A DNA stretch of 35,870 nt from assembly GCA_013139765.1 (NCBI GenBank), contig WTAE01000068.1, forward strand, positions 1 to 35,870. The letters are read 5' to 3'. A program made the translations under genes and the position numbers. The DNA is from Sulfurovum sp. Lineage in GTDB: Bacteria; Campylobacterota; Campylobacteria; Campylobacterales; Sulfurovaceae. Under the pieces are notes generated by a model. That model saw nothing but the letters and a program-made list of their open reading frames with translations. It was not told where the DNA came from and made no database searches. Shown in pieces: positions 19,421 through 28,933 of this stretch. How positions within the stretch are numbered: position 1 is the stretch's first letter; each line of letters begins with the position of its first letter.

Positions 19421-19564
19421 GTAAAGTTTTCCACACCTCTAAATGTGACAGCACCTTTATAGCTTCAAAAGGTTAAGTCAGAAAAATATATGTGAGAGGT
19501 ATAATACTGATGATATTTTATTGATCTTTTAAGTCAGAGAAATAAGTAAAAAAAAAGGTACAAA

Positions 19565-21277
19565 ATGAAGAAAGAGATGTTAGGCTTTTTTAGTGTTGTG
19601 TTATTTTTAGGATTGTCCTCAGTAGGATTTTCTAAAGATACTAATGATACAAAACCCAAATATACTATTGATGATAAAGCTACAATGAATGATACTGATG
19701 CAAGAAATGCTGTAATGGCTTTAAATCATATGCATGCTTCGTTAAATAAAATTGTCATCTACAATGATAAAATAATTTTAGAAGATGAATATAATAATAT
19801 TATAAATAATTTGAATTTAACTGTTATTAAAGATCGTGAAATCGTTGATGTTATAACAAGTATCATGGATACCTTAACTGCTTTTAGGTTGAGTGAGATG
19901 GATAAAGAACAGTTTCAAAAGGAATATGAACATCAATTAGATAATTCTTTAACTGATGCCTTATCTGGTATTAGTGTTAGTGGTCTCAACCCAATACAAA
20001 TGGCTTCTAGTCTAGTTATTAGTGTGGGGAGTTCTTATATGAGTTATCAAAGTCAACAATCTAATCTGAAGATGGGATTAGATAAAAAGAACTGGAAGTT
20101 GAAGAAGGATGAGATATCAGAATTAAATGATATACGGAAAGATTTCCTATTGACCTACTGGCAGATAATGAAAAAATATCATATGCCCGACAAGTGGAGA
20201 ATAACAGAAAGACAATTTACTAGATTTGTTAATATTTTAAAAGATACAGACAACAATAAAAAGCAAAGACAATTATTGAGAATGGAAAAAGAAATGAGTG
20301 TTTTCCCAACGTACTGGTATGAACTTTCTATTGTTGGACACCATAATAAAGATAAAAAAGTTGAGTTATATGCAATGCGTAAATATGAAGAACTTGATGA
20401 TGAGTTGTTAAGACATAATTCTCAGTATAGCTTGATGTTGGCAAATAAAATTACCTATTATGATTTTAAAAATGAAAAAAGTAAAATTACTGAATTATTA
20501 GTAAAAATTGCAGAAGTTGATGCTTTAAATCCTGAGCGAAAATTGTTTTCAGCAATGCAGTATCAATTAATTGGTGACAGTAAAAAATCTGAAAGACTTT
20601 TAAATGAAAATATTGATGATGATTTTTTACCAGTATTAAGTAAAAGGTTAAAAGCCCAGTTGTATTTAAAAGATAATAGAACTGATTTATATAAAGATAT
20701 GATATCTGATTTATTAAAACAACAAAACCTATCTGCTACAGACTACCTATACTATTTAGGAGAGAAACCTTTGCCTCTGATTGTTAAAGAGTTAGAAAAA
20801 GAGATAAAGAAGATTAATATAATTATTAGTAAGAATCTTTATGGTGATGATGATTTAATAATAACATTACCCAAAAAATGGGTTTATCGTGATATTGATA
20901 ATACGGATTTAATTGTGAGTACTAATGAAAAAGATTATAAGTTTACAGAGATTTCCAAGGCTGATGATTATATAGTATATGAATACGAAAATATAATTGA
21001 GCTTGATAAAGTGTTGAATGAAGATATCAAGAATATAGAATTAAAATTGATACATAATGATTTACCAGTTGTGATTAAATATGATATTAAGGTGGATAAA
21101 TCTACTTACAGTAAAGATGATAATAAATCAGGTTGGAGTAGTGTGATATATGATGCTTATGATAAAAGTAAAAAAGTGTATGAAGATCTAAATAAAAAAG
21201 TAGAATTTTCAGCGGTATCTATAACTACAAGAGACCAATGTTTTGATGTTAAGAACTCTTTAAAGTACTGTAAGTGA
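19565..21277 (+). CDS. Secreted hypothetical protein (570 aa)
   Basis: Signal peptide MKKEMLGFFSVVLFLGLSSVGFSKD; overlaps next ORF. Confidence 0.7.
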   Translation: MKKEMLGFFSVVLFLGLSSVGFSKDTNDTKPKYTIDDKATMNDTDARNAVMALNHMHASLNKIVIYNDKIILEDEYNNIINNLNLTVIKDREIVDVITSIMDTLTAFRLSEMDKEQFQKEYEHQLDNSLTDALSGISVSGLNPIQMASSLVISVGSSYMSYQSQQSNLKMGLDKKNWKLKKDEISELNDIRKDFLLTYWQIMKKYHMPDKWRITERQFTRFVNILKDTDNNKKQRQLLRMEKEMSVFPTYWYELSIVGHHNKDKKVELYAMRKYEELDDELLRHNSQYSLMLANKITYYDFKNEKSKITELLVKIAEVDALNPERKLFSAMQYQLIGDSKKSERLLNENIDDDFLPVLSKRLKAQLYLKDNRTDLYKDMISDLLKQQNLSATDYLYYLGEKPLPLIVKELEKEIKKINIIISKNLYGDDDLIITLPKKWVYRDIDNTDLIVSTNEKDYKFTEISKADDYIVYEYENIIELDKVLNEDIKNIELKLIHNDLPVVIKYDIKVDKSTYSKDDNKSGWSSVIYDAYDKSKKVYEDLNKKVEFSAVSITTRDQCFDVKNSLKYCK

Positions 21278-22074
21278 AACTATCTTATTTATTAATTTGT
21301 ATATTATTAGTATCTACTAATGCAGATGCAGATGCAAATGGTAATACTACGTTTCAAGATTTCAATAATGCTACAAAACAACTCCTAAAAAAGGTTTATA
21401 GTAATAATAATGTTGAGAATACAACATTATACTGTCAGGCAAGTTTTAGAGATAGAACCATTACTGATAGCAATGGTTTTCACACTGAAAAATATGCGAA
21501 TAGATTAAATAAAATGGAATGGGAACATATCGTTCCTGCGAAAGAATTTGGTGAAAATATTCCTGAATGGAGAAATAAAAGTACTATATCACTATGTACT
21601 GAGAATGGTTTTGATGGAAGAACTTGTGCTCAACGTTTAAGTACAAATTTTAAATTAATGTTGAGTGATTTATATAATATATATCCTTCTATAGGTGCAT
21701 TAAATGTTTCTAGAATGGATTATGAGTTTATAGAAGGTGATGCAGAAATTTCAATGTTTTCTCGTATAAAACATTATAGCCAGGATGAAGAAAGTTCTTC
21801 TCTTCAGTTTGGTTTGTGTCCCATTATTATTAAAAATCGAAAAGTTATACCCCCTGGTTATTCTAAAGGAATTATTGCTAGAACATATTTATACATGGAT
21901 TCTACATATAGCATATATCGATTAAAATATCAAAAAAAGAAACTCTTTAAATCTTGGAGTAAAGCGTTTCCTGTTACTTCTAATGAGTGTGCGAGAACGA
22001 AGCTTATTGAAAAAATTCAGAAGAATCAAAATAAGATAGTACGAAAGCTTTGTAAGAAAAGTAAAATGTGGTAA
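21274..22074 (+). CDS. Secreted endonuclease I family nuclease
   Basis: GTG start; signal peptide; LYCQASF...KMEWEHIVPAKEFGE...NLYNIYPSIGALN-like core (DLYNIYPSIGALN). Confidence 0.82.
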   Translation: MKLSYLLICILLVSTNADADANGNTTFQDFNNATKQLLKKVYSNNNVENTTLYCQASFRDRTITDSNGFHTEKYANRLNKMEWEHIVPAKEFGENIPEWRNKSTISLCTENGFDGRTCAQRLSTNFKLMLSDLYNIYPSIGALNVSRMDYEFIEGDAEISMFSRIKHYSQDEESSSLQFGLCPIIIKNRKVIPPGYSKGIIARTYLYMDSTYSIYRLKYQKKKLFKSWSKAFPVTSNECARTKLIEKIQKNQNKIVRKLCKKSKMW

Positions 22075-22156
22075 TTGTAGAATGAATATTTTTTTCTCGG
22101 ATTTAATGATATAGTCAATTAAATGACTCACCCCTTGACCCCAGCTATCCCCCCAA

Positions 22157-22224
22157 ATACTTACAAAGCCTCTCAGAGTAGGGCTTTGTGAGTATGTGAC
22201 ATACAACTCAATAGGCCGGAGGTC
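22157..22224 (+). promoter_or_regulatory. Hairpin plus att-like motif, left boundary of element B core
   Basis: ATACTTACAAAGCC...GGCTTTGTGAGTAT then CAACTCAATAGGCCGGAGGTC. Confidence 0.55.
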
Positions 22225-23128
22225 TAGTATTTGGTGTAGTAAGATCATATGGGGAGAGAGGGTATTTTTTTTTGTCACTAGTCCCATATACTCTCACTCT
22301 TCCATCTTCAGCGTTGATGGTGATTCGTGTACGATTTTTATTATTTTTATTATTATGAGTGATGGGAAGTTCGGCATTTTTTACAAAGTCTTCTACTAGT
22401 TTTATGTATTTAGATTGTTCGTCAGTAAGTACTATTTTTTTATCTGAAGGGATAACATGATGAGAAAAACTATTTTTTATCATTTTCTGCAAGATATCTG
22501 CGTTTTTTATCTCCTGCAAGATATCTGCTTTTTTGTCTTCTGCAAGATATCTGCCTGATTTAGCTTTTACAATGGTGTTATTTCCTATCTTCAGGATTTT
22601 TGCAATTTGAGACACACTGCATCCTAGCCGACATGCTTTTCTAATCTTATGCGTACGTAAATCTCTTGATGGTATTAAAGGGTACTTATTATCTAAATCG
22701 GATAGGTATTTCTTGTTGAATTCGTCAATGGTACACATGTTTATGACTTGATCTCTGAACTTTTTTGTTATTTTCCCAATTAGCGTTCTAGAAAAATGTG
22801 TAATAGTATGTATGTCTCTATTGGTATAGCCTTTATTCCATAGATTCTCTATATGCGACTCAATATATTTATCTGTTGTCATGTTTATTGTTGTGTCAAT
22901 CTGGTACTTTTTGCCACATTTATGGTTATCCCCGTAGGTACTCCTATTGAAGTGTCTTTTGCAGTGTATACATTGATAATTGTATCCTTTCTTTACTACT
23001 TGTACTTTATGATCGTTATGTATATCTTTAAATAGAGATCGGCACAGTGAATATGGGCAGAAGTATTTTATATCTGCATACTCATCAATGAGTGATTGCT
23101 CTTTAGTTATCTGTTTTATTTTTGGCAT
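22208..23128 (-). CDS. Zn-ribbon/HTH DNA-binding protein (element chassis gene)
   Basis: Start at MPKIKQITKEQ; YFCPYSLCRSLF...YQCIHCKRHFNRSTY; DIHTITHFSRTLIGKI as in 6174-6785. Confidence 0.7.
   Translation of the reverse strand: MPKIKQITKEQSLIDEYADIKYFCPYSLCRSLFKDIHNDHKVQVVKKGYNYQCIHCKRHFNRSTYGDNHKCGKKYQIDTTINMTTDKYIESHIENLWNKGYTNRDIHTITHFSRTLIGKITKKFRDQVINMCTIDEFNKKYLSDLDNKYPLIPSRDLRTHKIRKACRLGCSVSQIAKILKIGNNTIVKAKSGRYLAEDKKADILQEIKNADILQKMIKNSFSHHVIPSDKKIVLTDEQSKYIKLVEDFVKNAELPITHNNKNNKNRTRITINAEDGRVRVYGTSDKKKYPLSPYDLTTPNTRPPAY
22487..22554. repeat. Three exact 15-bp iteron-like repeats
   Basis: CTGCAAGATATCTGC at 22487-22501, 22514-22528, 22540-22554. Confidence 0.85.
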
Positions 23129-23170
23129 GTAAATATTCTTTTTATATTTATTATACCGTTTTGCCACATA

Positions 23171-23241
23171 AGGTATGCCAAAGCTTCCTGCTTTTGACTT
23201 ATACACTTGATCTGGAATGATAAGTAAGATTTGGCATACCT
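23171..23241. repeat. Inverted repeat upstream of HTH gene, element B
   Basis: AGGTATGCCAAA (23171-23182) / TTTGGCATACCT (23230-23241). Confidence 0.8.
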
Positions 23242-23507
23242 ATCTAACAACGCCCGATATAGCGTTAAATATTGCTATTTTTGTTTGATATTAGATTAAT
23301 ATTTTTTATCCTATAATCCCCTTATCAATCAGCTGATTGTCCCACTCATATGTGGTAATTACATCAAAGAAGACGGAGAGTATTTATAGAATATTCTGCT
23401 GAATCTATGATTGCTGAGATTTTGGAGATTAGCTATCTTCATTCCTTATAGTATGAAAACGTATCATACTGTAGCTATTTAATGCATAAATGCAAAAAGG
23501 TTCCATA

Positions 23508-24008
23508 ATGAACAATACAGAAGTAAAAAAAATAGATTCAACAAGCATAACTATTAACAATACAATAGATGATAAATATAAATACAGTCATATAAGCCAA
23601 AAACAGATCTTCGATAGAACCAGTAACAGTGTTTCAGGGTTCGTAGTTTTATCTACACCTACATTTAAAAAACAGGACTGGATCAGTGTTCGTAAACTAA
23701 TGGATATCAATTCTAAAATTGATAAACTACCTCTAGACTATGCTTTAAAAGCAACAATTAAAGGTGATTATGATGAAAGTAAAAAACCGCAAGATGGTAA
23801 AGCTCTTCATCTTACTCTTGATGGCGATAATTATAAATTTGAGATATATACTCAAGTATATGGCAGAGAGTGGCAATCAAGTCATACACATACAATAGAT
23901 AAAGCGTTATTTAACGCCTATGTTATAGTTGTTCATAATGATATTGCTGTGAATGAAGCTGAAAAAGATCAGAAATCTCCTGATGACTTCTCTCTTAATT
24001 TGGAGTAG
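23508..24008 (+). CDS. Hypothetical protein encoded just upstream of PolB
   Basis: Start MNNTEVKKIDS; 3-nt gap to the polymerase ORF. Confidence 0.6.
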   Translation: MNNTEVKKIDSTSITINNTIDDKYKYSHISQKQIFDRTSNSVSGFVVLSTPTFKKQDWISVRKLMDINSKIDKLPLDYALKATIKGDYDESKKPQDGKALHLTLDGDNYKFEIYTQVYGREWQSSHTHTIDKALFNAYVIVVHNDIAVNEAEKDQKSPDDFSLNLE

Positions 24009-24011
24009 TCA

Positions 24012-25028
24012 ATGAAAACCCCAAAAATTAATTGGGTATCTGACTTCCCTGATGGGGAGTTGGAAAAATATATACCCAGTGGAGAAGAGACAGTCCTTGT
24101 AGCCATTGATACAGAGTACACCAGACATTCAGAGTTTTCTAACCTTTGTCTGTCGTACCAATTTTCTGTCTTGGACTGTGCTACAGGTAACTATATGAAA
24201 AAGATCTATTATCCTGAGCTAGTGACTGAAGTACGCTTGACCCTTAAAGAGATACTGTTGCAGGTGTTTAGAATGATGAGTATCTCTTCCCGTAAAATGA
24301 ATGGTTATCACGTAATGTTTATTTGCCACTTCTGCTCTGCTGAGTGGGCTATGATGCATGATCGAAAAGAGACTTCAAAATATTTAGAATTTCTCTATAA
24401 AACGGTGATTACTTTTAAACCAATAGAGGTTACCTTTGAAGATTCAGAGGGAGTCTCTTGCGCAATAACATTTGAAGTAGGTGACACTATGTTGTTGTTG
24501 CCTCCTACACATCGATCTTTGGAGAAAGCTTCTTCTCTGCTAGATGAGAAGTTTCATAAGAAGGAACTGACTCAATTTGAAAAAGAGCATATGAATAGTC
24601 TACTTCAGACTGATCCTGAACGTTTTTATGAATATGCCATACATGATGCTGATATTACCTTGCGTTTATTCATCAAGCTACAGTACACACTCAATAAGAT
24701 GAATGGTAGCGAAAATACAAGATACACAACGATAGGTAGTGCTACGGTCAAGCACTTTGTTAAAGCTATGGATAAAAAGATATTCAAATCCCAGTTCTCA
24801 AAGCGTAACAAGATATATCAAGATGGTTTGAATCTTGCTAAACGTGCCTACATGGGTGGTTTGAACAGTTCTTACTTTGTAGGTGAACTTGAAGGTGAAC
24901 TCTTCATTGATGCGGATTTTTCTGGAGCCTACCCTACAGTAATGAATTTACTTGAAGTCAGTGATTTTGGTAAACCTATCGTGAAAGTGAAAGATGATCC
25001 TTTCTCGTTAGGAGATATAGATGATTGA
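24012..25028 (+). CDS. Family-B DNA polymerase, segment 1 (exonuclease and motif A)
   Basis: LVAIDTEYT (Exo I), YAIHDADIT (Exo III), DADFSGAYPTVM (motif A). Confidence 0.8.
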   Translation: MKTPKINWVSDFPDGELEKYIPSGEETVLVAIDTEYTRHSEFSNLCLSYQFSVLDCATGNYMKKIYYPELVTEVRLTLKEILLQVFRMMSISSRKMNGYHVMFICHFCSAEWAMMHDRKETSKYLEFLYKTVITFKPIEVTFEDSEGVSCAITFEVGDTMLLLPPTHRSLEKASSLLDEKFHKKELTQFEKEHMNSLLQTDPERFYEYAIHDADITLRLFIKLQYTLNKMNGSENTRYTTIGSATVKHFVKAMDKKIFKSQFSKRNKIYQDGLNLAKRAYMGGLNSSYFVGELEGELFIDADFSGAYPTVMNLLEVSDFGKPIVKVKDDPFSLGDIDD

Positions 25029-25893
25029 AAAATTTAAGAAGGTCTTGGAAGAGTTTGATGGTACACGTTTACCAATAGCTTTTACAGACATTACTTTTAA
25101 ATTCCCTGTAGATACACTCTATCCAAATTTGTGCGTACACCATGCCAAGTATGGGCTTTTAAATCCGTTAGAGGGTAGAACGGTTGCTACGATTGCCGAG
25201 ATACACTTGGCTCTTTATCTTGGTGCCACTATTGAGTACCATGAAGCTTTTGTGGTGGATTCTTTAGATAATGGTTCTTACGTATTTAGAGAACATTTAC
25301 GTTTTCTCATTATGGCAAGAAGTGAAGCTAAAAAAGTAGATGATGAACTCCTGCAACAAATGTTGAAATTGTATGTCAATACCCTTTATGGAAAAGTAGC
25401 TCAGGGTATCACACCTAAAAAGAGTTTTGATCTACGTGATGGTGATACTAAAGAGTTGGGTGCTTCTCAAGTAACTCAACCTTATTTTGCTGCCATGATC
25501 ACTGGTACGCTTAGAGCTGGACTTTCTGCTTTATTAGTAGCAATGGATGAACTCAATAAAGAGGGTCACTCTTATGTACCTATCTCAGCCACCACGGATG
25601 GAGTTCTCTATCAGGTAGGTGACAAGAATGGTGTGAAGTTTGAACAATGTCTGAAGGTTAAGAGTGAAGATATTTTTGAAACAGTCAAAGGTGGTGGAAA
25701 TATCTTCAAACCTTTTGCCCAAGCTGATCCTGTTCTATACAAAAAGCTCCAAGAATTTCCCGTTCTAAGATTGTTAGAACAGTCTCGTAAAGCATGGGGT
25801 TTTGATGAATATATAGAGATTAAACATGCTGTCAATGAAGTGTTGAATATAAAAACACGTGGACAGATCGGAGCGTATCGTGCGAAAGAATAA
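25021..25893 (+). CDS. Family-B DNA polymerase, segment 2 (motifs B and C)
   Basis: KLYVNTLYGKVAQG (motif B), SATTDGVLYQ (motif C); overlaps segment 1 at ATGATTGA. Confidence 0.8.
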   Translation: MIEKFKKVLEEFDGTRLPIAFTDITFKFPVDTLYPNLCVHHAKYGLLNPLEGRTVATIAEIHLALYLGATIEYHEAFVVDSLDNGSYVFREHLRFLIMARSEAKKVDDELLQQMLKLYVNTLYGKVAQGITPKKSFDLRDGDTKELGASQVTQPYFAAMITGTLRAGLSALLVAMDELNKEGHSYVPISATTDGVLYQVGDKNGVKFEQCLKVKSEDIFETVKGGGNIFKPFAQADPVLYKKLQEFPVLRLLEQSRKAWGFDEYIEIKHAVNEVLNIKTRGQIGAYRAKE

Positions 25894-26593
25894 TAAAATC
25901 ATATATCCACTTCTAGCAAAGGTCGGTCATAAGCTTGAAGGAGATAAAGAGTCCCAAGCCAAAGAGCTTTGGGAACATTATCACGATGAAGAGATTCAAA
26001 CGTATGAGATGAAACGTTTGTCTACATTCCAAGATATACTTGATTCCAAGTCTCTTATTGAAGATATTGTGATGTTGCAGCAGACGCGCAAATATAGTTT
26101 GGATTTTGACTATAAGCGTAAACCGATAGAAGGTGGAGGAACAGTACCACATAAACATGTGGATGATATTGTTCGCTATAGAGGTGTTGTAGGAAATTTT
26201 CGTGAGAAAAAGAAGATAAGAGCCACTCCTGAAAAAGTGGAATATTATCAAGCACGTGCTAAACAGAATGTACGAAGTAGAGGTACGAATAAAGAAGATT
26301 GTTTAAGACATTTTTTAAGAGCATTGACACAGTGTGTGTATCCATTTAAATCCTATGATGGGTATGTAGATATTGTAAAGAAACTGAAGAGTTTTGATGT
26401 CACAATTGATAAGTTAAAGAATGCTAGACGTACTCCCTTTGTAGCACAGGTAGTTATGAACAATAGCAGTAATCGGAGTTATGTTCGGAAGATGCTTAAA
26501 GCTTTAGGATATCCCAGTGATGATAATTACAAAGAATGGATTGACTTATTGATGCACAAGGGATTGAGTAATCCTGTCACTATGTATGACTAG
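25859..26593 (+). CDS. Family-B DNA polymerase, segment 3 (C-terminal), GTG start
   Basis: Overlaps segment 2 in the next frame; IYPLLAKVGHKLEGDK continuation. Confidence 0.6.
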   Translation: MDRSERIVRKNNKIIYPLLAKVGHKLEGDKESQAKELWEHYHDEEIQTYEMKRLSTFQDILDSKSLIEDIVMLQQTRKYSLDFDYKRKPIEGGGTVPHKHVDDIVRYRGVVGNFREKKKIRATPEKVEYYQARAKQNVRSRGTNKEDCLRHFLRALTQCVYPFKSYDGYVDIVKKLKSFDVTIDKLKNARRTPFVAQVVMNNSSNRSYVRKMLKALGYPSDDNYKEWIDLLMHKGLSNPVTMYD

Positions 26594-26600
26594 AGACCCC

Positions 26601-26643
26601 AGTCAACGATACTACATGTATGTGTAGTATCGTTGACTTTTTA
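26601..26643 (+). terminator. Intrinsic terminator after PolB operon
   Basis: AGTCAACGATACTACA-tgtatg-TGTAGTATCGTTGACT plus T tract. Confidence 0.85.
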
Positions 26644-26707
26644 ATGACATAAAAAGAATTATTAGAAAAAAAACAAACATATATTATAAATACGAAAGGA
26701 GGCTAAC

Positions 26708-27913
26708 ATGCCAATCGTAACAAAACAAAAAATAACAACCACACCGAAACAGAGAAACAAGCTTTTAGTTGAACACCCTCAAATGGATGCCATAATCAAA
26801 AGTGTTAGAACTTATGTGACTAATGGGATGATACACATGGATTACAGAGTTCACTATGACTACAGAGTAGGTGGTAAAGACCGTACAAGATTTAGTACCG
26901 GGATTGCCTATTCAAAAAGAGCCATACAAAGAGTTGAACGAGAGATGTTTTCTGCAGCCTTGGAGCATTATTTACAAACTACAAATATTATGGATGGAGC
27001 AAGTCTTAGAGTAGGAGATATTGCATTGGATGCTATCAATGAAGACAAAGGTAATAGACAAGATGATGTACACAATGATTACCTAAAAATCTATGATGTA
27101 TATATCAAACCTATATTTGAATATTGCATCTTAAATGAGGTAAAGGTATCAGATGTTAAGGCATGGAAAAATAACTTACTTGAGACACATGCTTTAAGTA
27201 GGTCACGATATCTAAAGTATGCAAGAGTTTTGAGTTTCATATTTAAATTTGCAATGGAAAATGAAATGATAGATAAGAACCCTGCATCTTTGGTAGATAA
27301 GAAGTCTAAACTCTTCACTAAATCTAAGCGGAATCAGAGTGAAAAATATTATACATCCTCGGAGGCTAAACTGATGATAAAGAAGTCTGAAGGATGGTTT
27401 AGAATAATGTTGCTCACTTACTTGAATACCGGTATCCGTACAGGAGAAGGATTGAGTTTAAAGTGGTCAGATATAAACTTTGAGAAGCGTACTGTCACCA
27501 TACAGAGAAGTATGCGAAAAGGTAACTTGAAGGAAGGTACTAAAACTGGCAAAGATAGAGAGATTAGACTACCTTTACCACTAAGTGATGAATTACTTGC
27601 CTACAAAGAAATTTGTACAAGTGATATATGGTTATTTCCTAATGAAACAACAGGTAAACCGTACTTTGAATCGAATTCTATTATTAAGTGGTATTTCAAA
27701 CCACTTTTAAAGAGTTGTAATATAGAGTATAAAACACTCTATGCCTTGCGCCATACTTTTGCAAGCCTCTCTGCACAACAGAACATTCCAATGAGTTTAA
27801 TATCCAAGGTTCTTGGGCATTCATCTGTAAATGTGACGATGTCGTTTTACATCAAGAATAATATTATGGCAGATGATGAAAATAGTGACATCTTTGACAA
27901 ACTATATGCTTAA
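26708..27913 (+). CDS. Tyrosine recombinase/integrase (element B)
   Basis: TGIRTGE, ALRHTFASL, LGHSSVNVTMSFY; strongly similar to integrase A, identical C-terminus ADDENSDIFDKLYA. Confidence 0.95.
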   Translation: MPIVTKQKITTTPKQRNKLLVEHPQMDAIIKSVRTYVTNGMIHMDYRVHYDYRVGGKDRTRFSTGIAYSKRAIQRVEREMFSAALEHYLQTTNIMDGASLRVGDIALDAINEDKGNRQDDVHNDYLKIYDVYIKPIFEYCILNEVKVSDVKAWKNNLLETHALSRSRYLKYARVLSFIFKFAMENEMIDKNPASLVDKKSKLFTKSKRNQSEKYYTSSEAKLMIKKSEGWFRIMLLTYLNTGIRTGEGLSLKWSDINFEKRTVTIQRSMRKGNLKEGTKTGKDREIRLPLPLSDELLAYKEICTSDIWLFPNETTGKPYFESNSIIKWYFKPLLKSCNIEYKTLYALRHTFASLSAQQNIPMSLISKVLGHSSVNVTMSFYIKNNIMADDENSDIFDKLYA

Positions 27914-27923
27914 TTAAACTAAC

Positions 27924-27962
27924 TACCGCTGCACTTGTAGCGGTACAGTCCTTCTTTTTTTT
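27924..27962 (+). terminator. Intrinsic terminator after integrase B
   Basis: TACCGCTGC...GTAGCGGTA plus T-rich tract. Confidence 0.65.
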
Positions 27963-28055
27963 AAACTACAAAAACGCATTGTTGGAATATATATTAGAAA
28001 TGAGAATACTATGGGCACTCTCCTATGGTATATCTTTTTTATACAAGGAGTATCT

Positions 28056-28364
28056 ATGGGTACTTTTACAAGATTAGAAAAACTGTGGAAACCTAAACAT
28101 TTTGAATATTTACTTTATTGTTTGAAGTATTGCCAATCCTACTTTGAAGACCATTTTAAATATCAGGAAAGAAGAGGGGGTACACTTATGGTAGATGGCG
28201 AAGTCTATACACAAAATGACCTCATTAAAATTCTGAGTGAATACTATGAAGACAGCAGTAGTAAGTACCAAAGTGAATTTGGAGATACCCTCTATCTATT
28301 CTTTACTGATTTGGTTGAGGATGATGTAGATATCCTTAGTGAGCTTGATGATGAGGTTGGATGA
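28056..28364 (+). CDS. Conserved acidic chassis protein of unknown function
   Basis: MGTFTRLEKLWKPKHFEYLLYCLKYCQSYFEDHFKY, homolog of 10934-11251. Confidence 0.75.
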   Translation: MGTFTRLEKLWKPKHFEYLLYCLKYCQSYFEDHFKYQERRGGTLMVDGEVYTQNDLIKILSEYYEDSSSKYQSEFGDTLYLFFTDLVEDDVDILSELDDEVG

Positions 28365-28726
28365 TGATTGAGATAATGTATCCCAACGATATAGAGAAGA
28401 TCATTTCACCCAAAATACAGGCTTATTTATATAAACGCTTTAAAGAAATAGACTATTCATTGATACCACATATTGAGGGATATTTTCTTTATGTTAAAGA
28501 CTTCTCATTACTGCACGAAAGTCATCGGTTGAATCATCTAATATTACCTTCCATTTCAGAGGGATTATTTGATCATGTTGAAGGTGTATCAATAGAGGGG
28601 GATATTGTAGAAGTTTCACTAGTCTATAATAATTCCTTTCTTATGTCTCTAGTCTTTAATGGATTGGATGAAAAGAGTTTAGAAATTGTGACAAAGGAGG
28701 GAAAGGATGAAAAAAGAGACATCTGA
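28361..28726 (+). CDS. Hypothetical protein (121 aa)
   Basis: ATGA-type overlaps with neighbours on both sides. Confidence 0.6.
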   Translation: MMIEIMYPNDIEKIISPKIQAYLYKRFKEIDYSLIPHIEGYFLYVKDFSLLHESHRLNHLILPSISEGLFDHVEGVSIEGDIVEVSLVYNNSFLMSLVFNGLDEKSLEIVTKEGKDEKRDI

Positions 28727-28829
28727 AAAAGATGGATGCAGTGTTGTGGTACTTGAGATAGCTATTGCAATAGGAGTAATGGTAGTAAGTTGTATGATGA
28801 GCAAGAAGGAAAAAAGGGAGGAGACTTAG
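28707..28829 (+). CDS. 40-aa single-TM small protein (not in ORF track)
   Basis: MKKETSEKDGCSVVVLEIAIAIGVMVVSCMMSKKEKREET; GGAGG RBS; homolog of 11274-11384. Confidence 0.75.
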   Translation: MKKETSEKDGCSVVVLEIAIAIGVMVVSCMMSKKEKREET

Positions 28830-28933
28830 TTCTCACCTTTTTCTTTTTGGTGTAGTAAGGGTGTATGGGGAGAGAGTATTTTTTTATTTTTTTTGTTTAG
28901 GGAGATAGTAAAATGATAACTTTCTGTAGATGA

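Noticed and set aside
22487-22554. CRISPR array
   Set aside because: Only three 15-bp repeats with 11-12 bp T-rich spacers within a CDS; no cas genes anywhere in the window.
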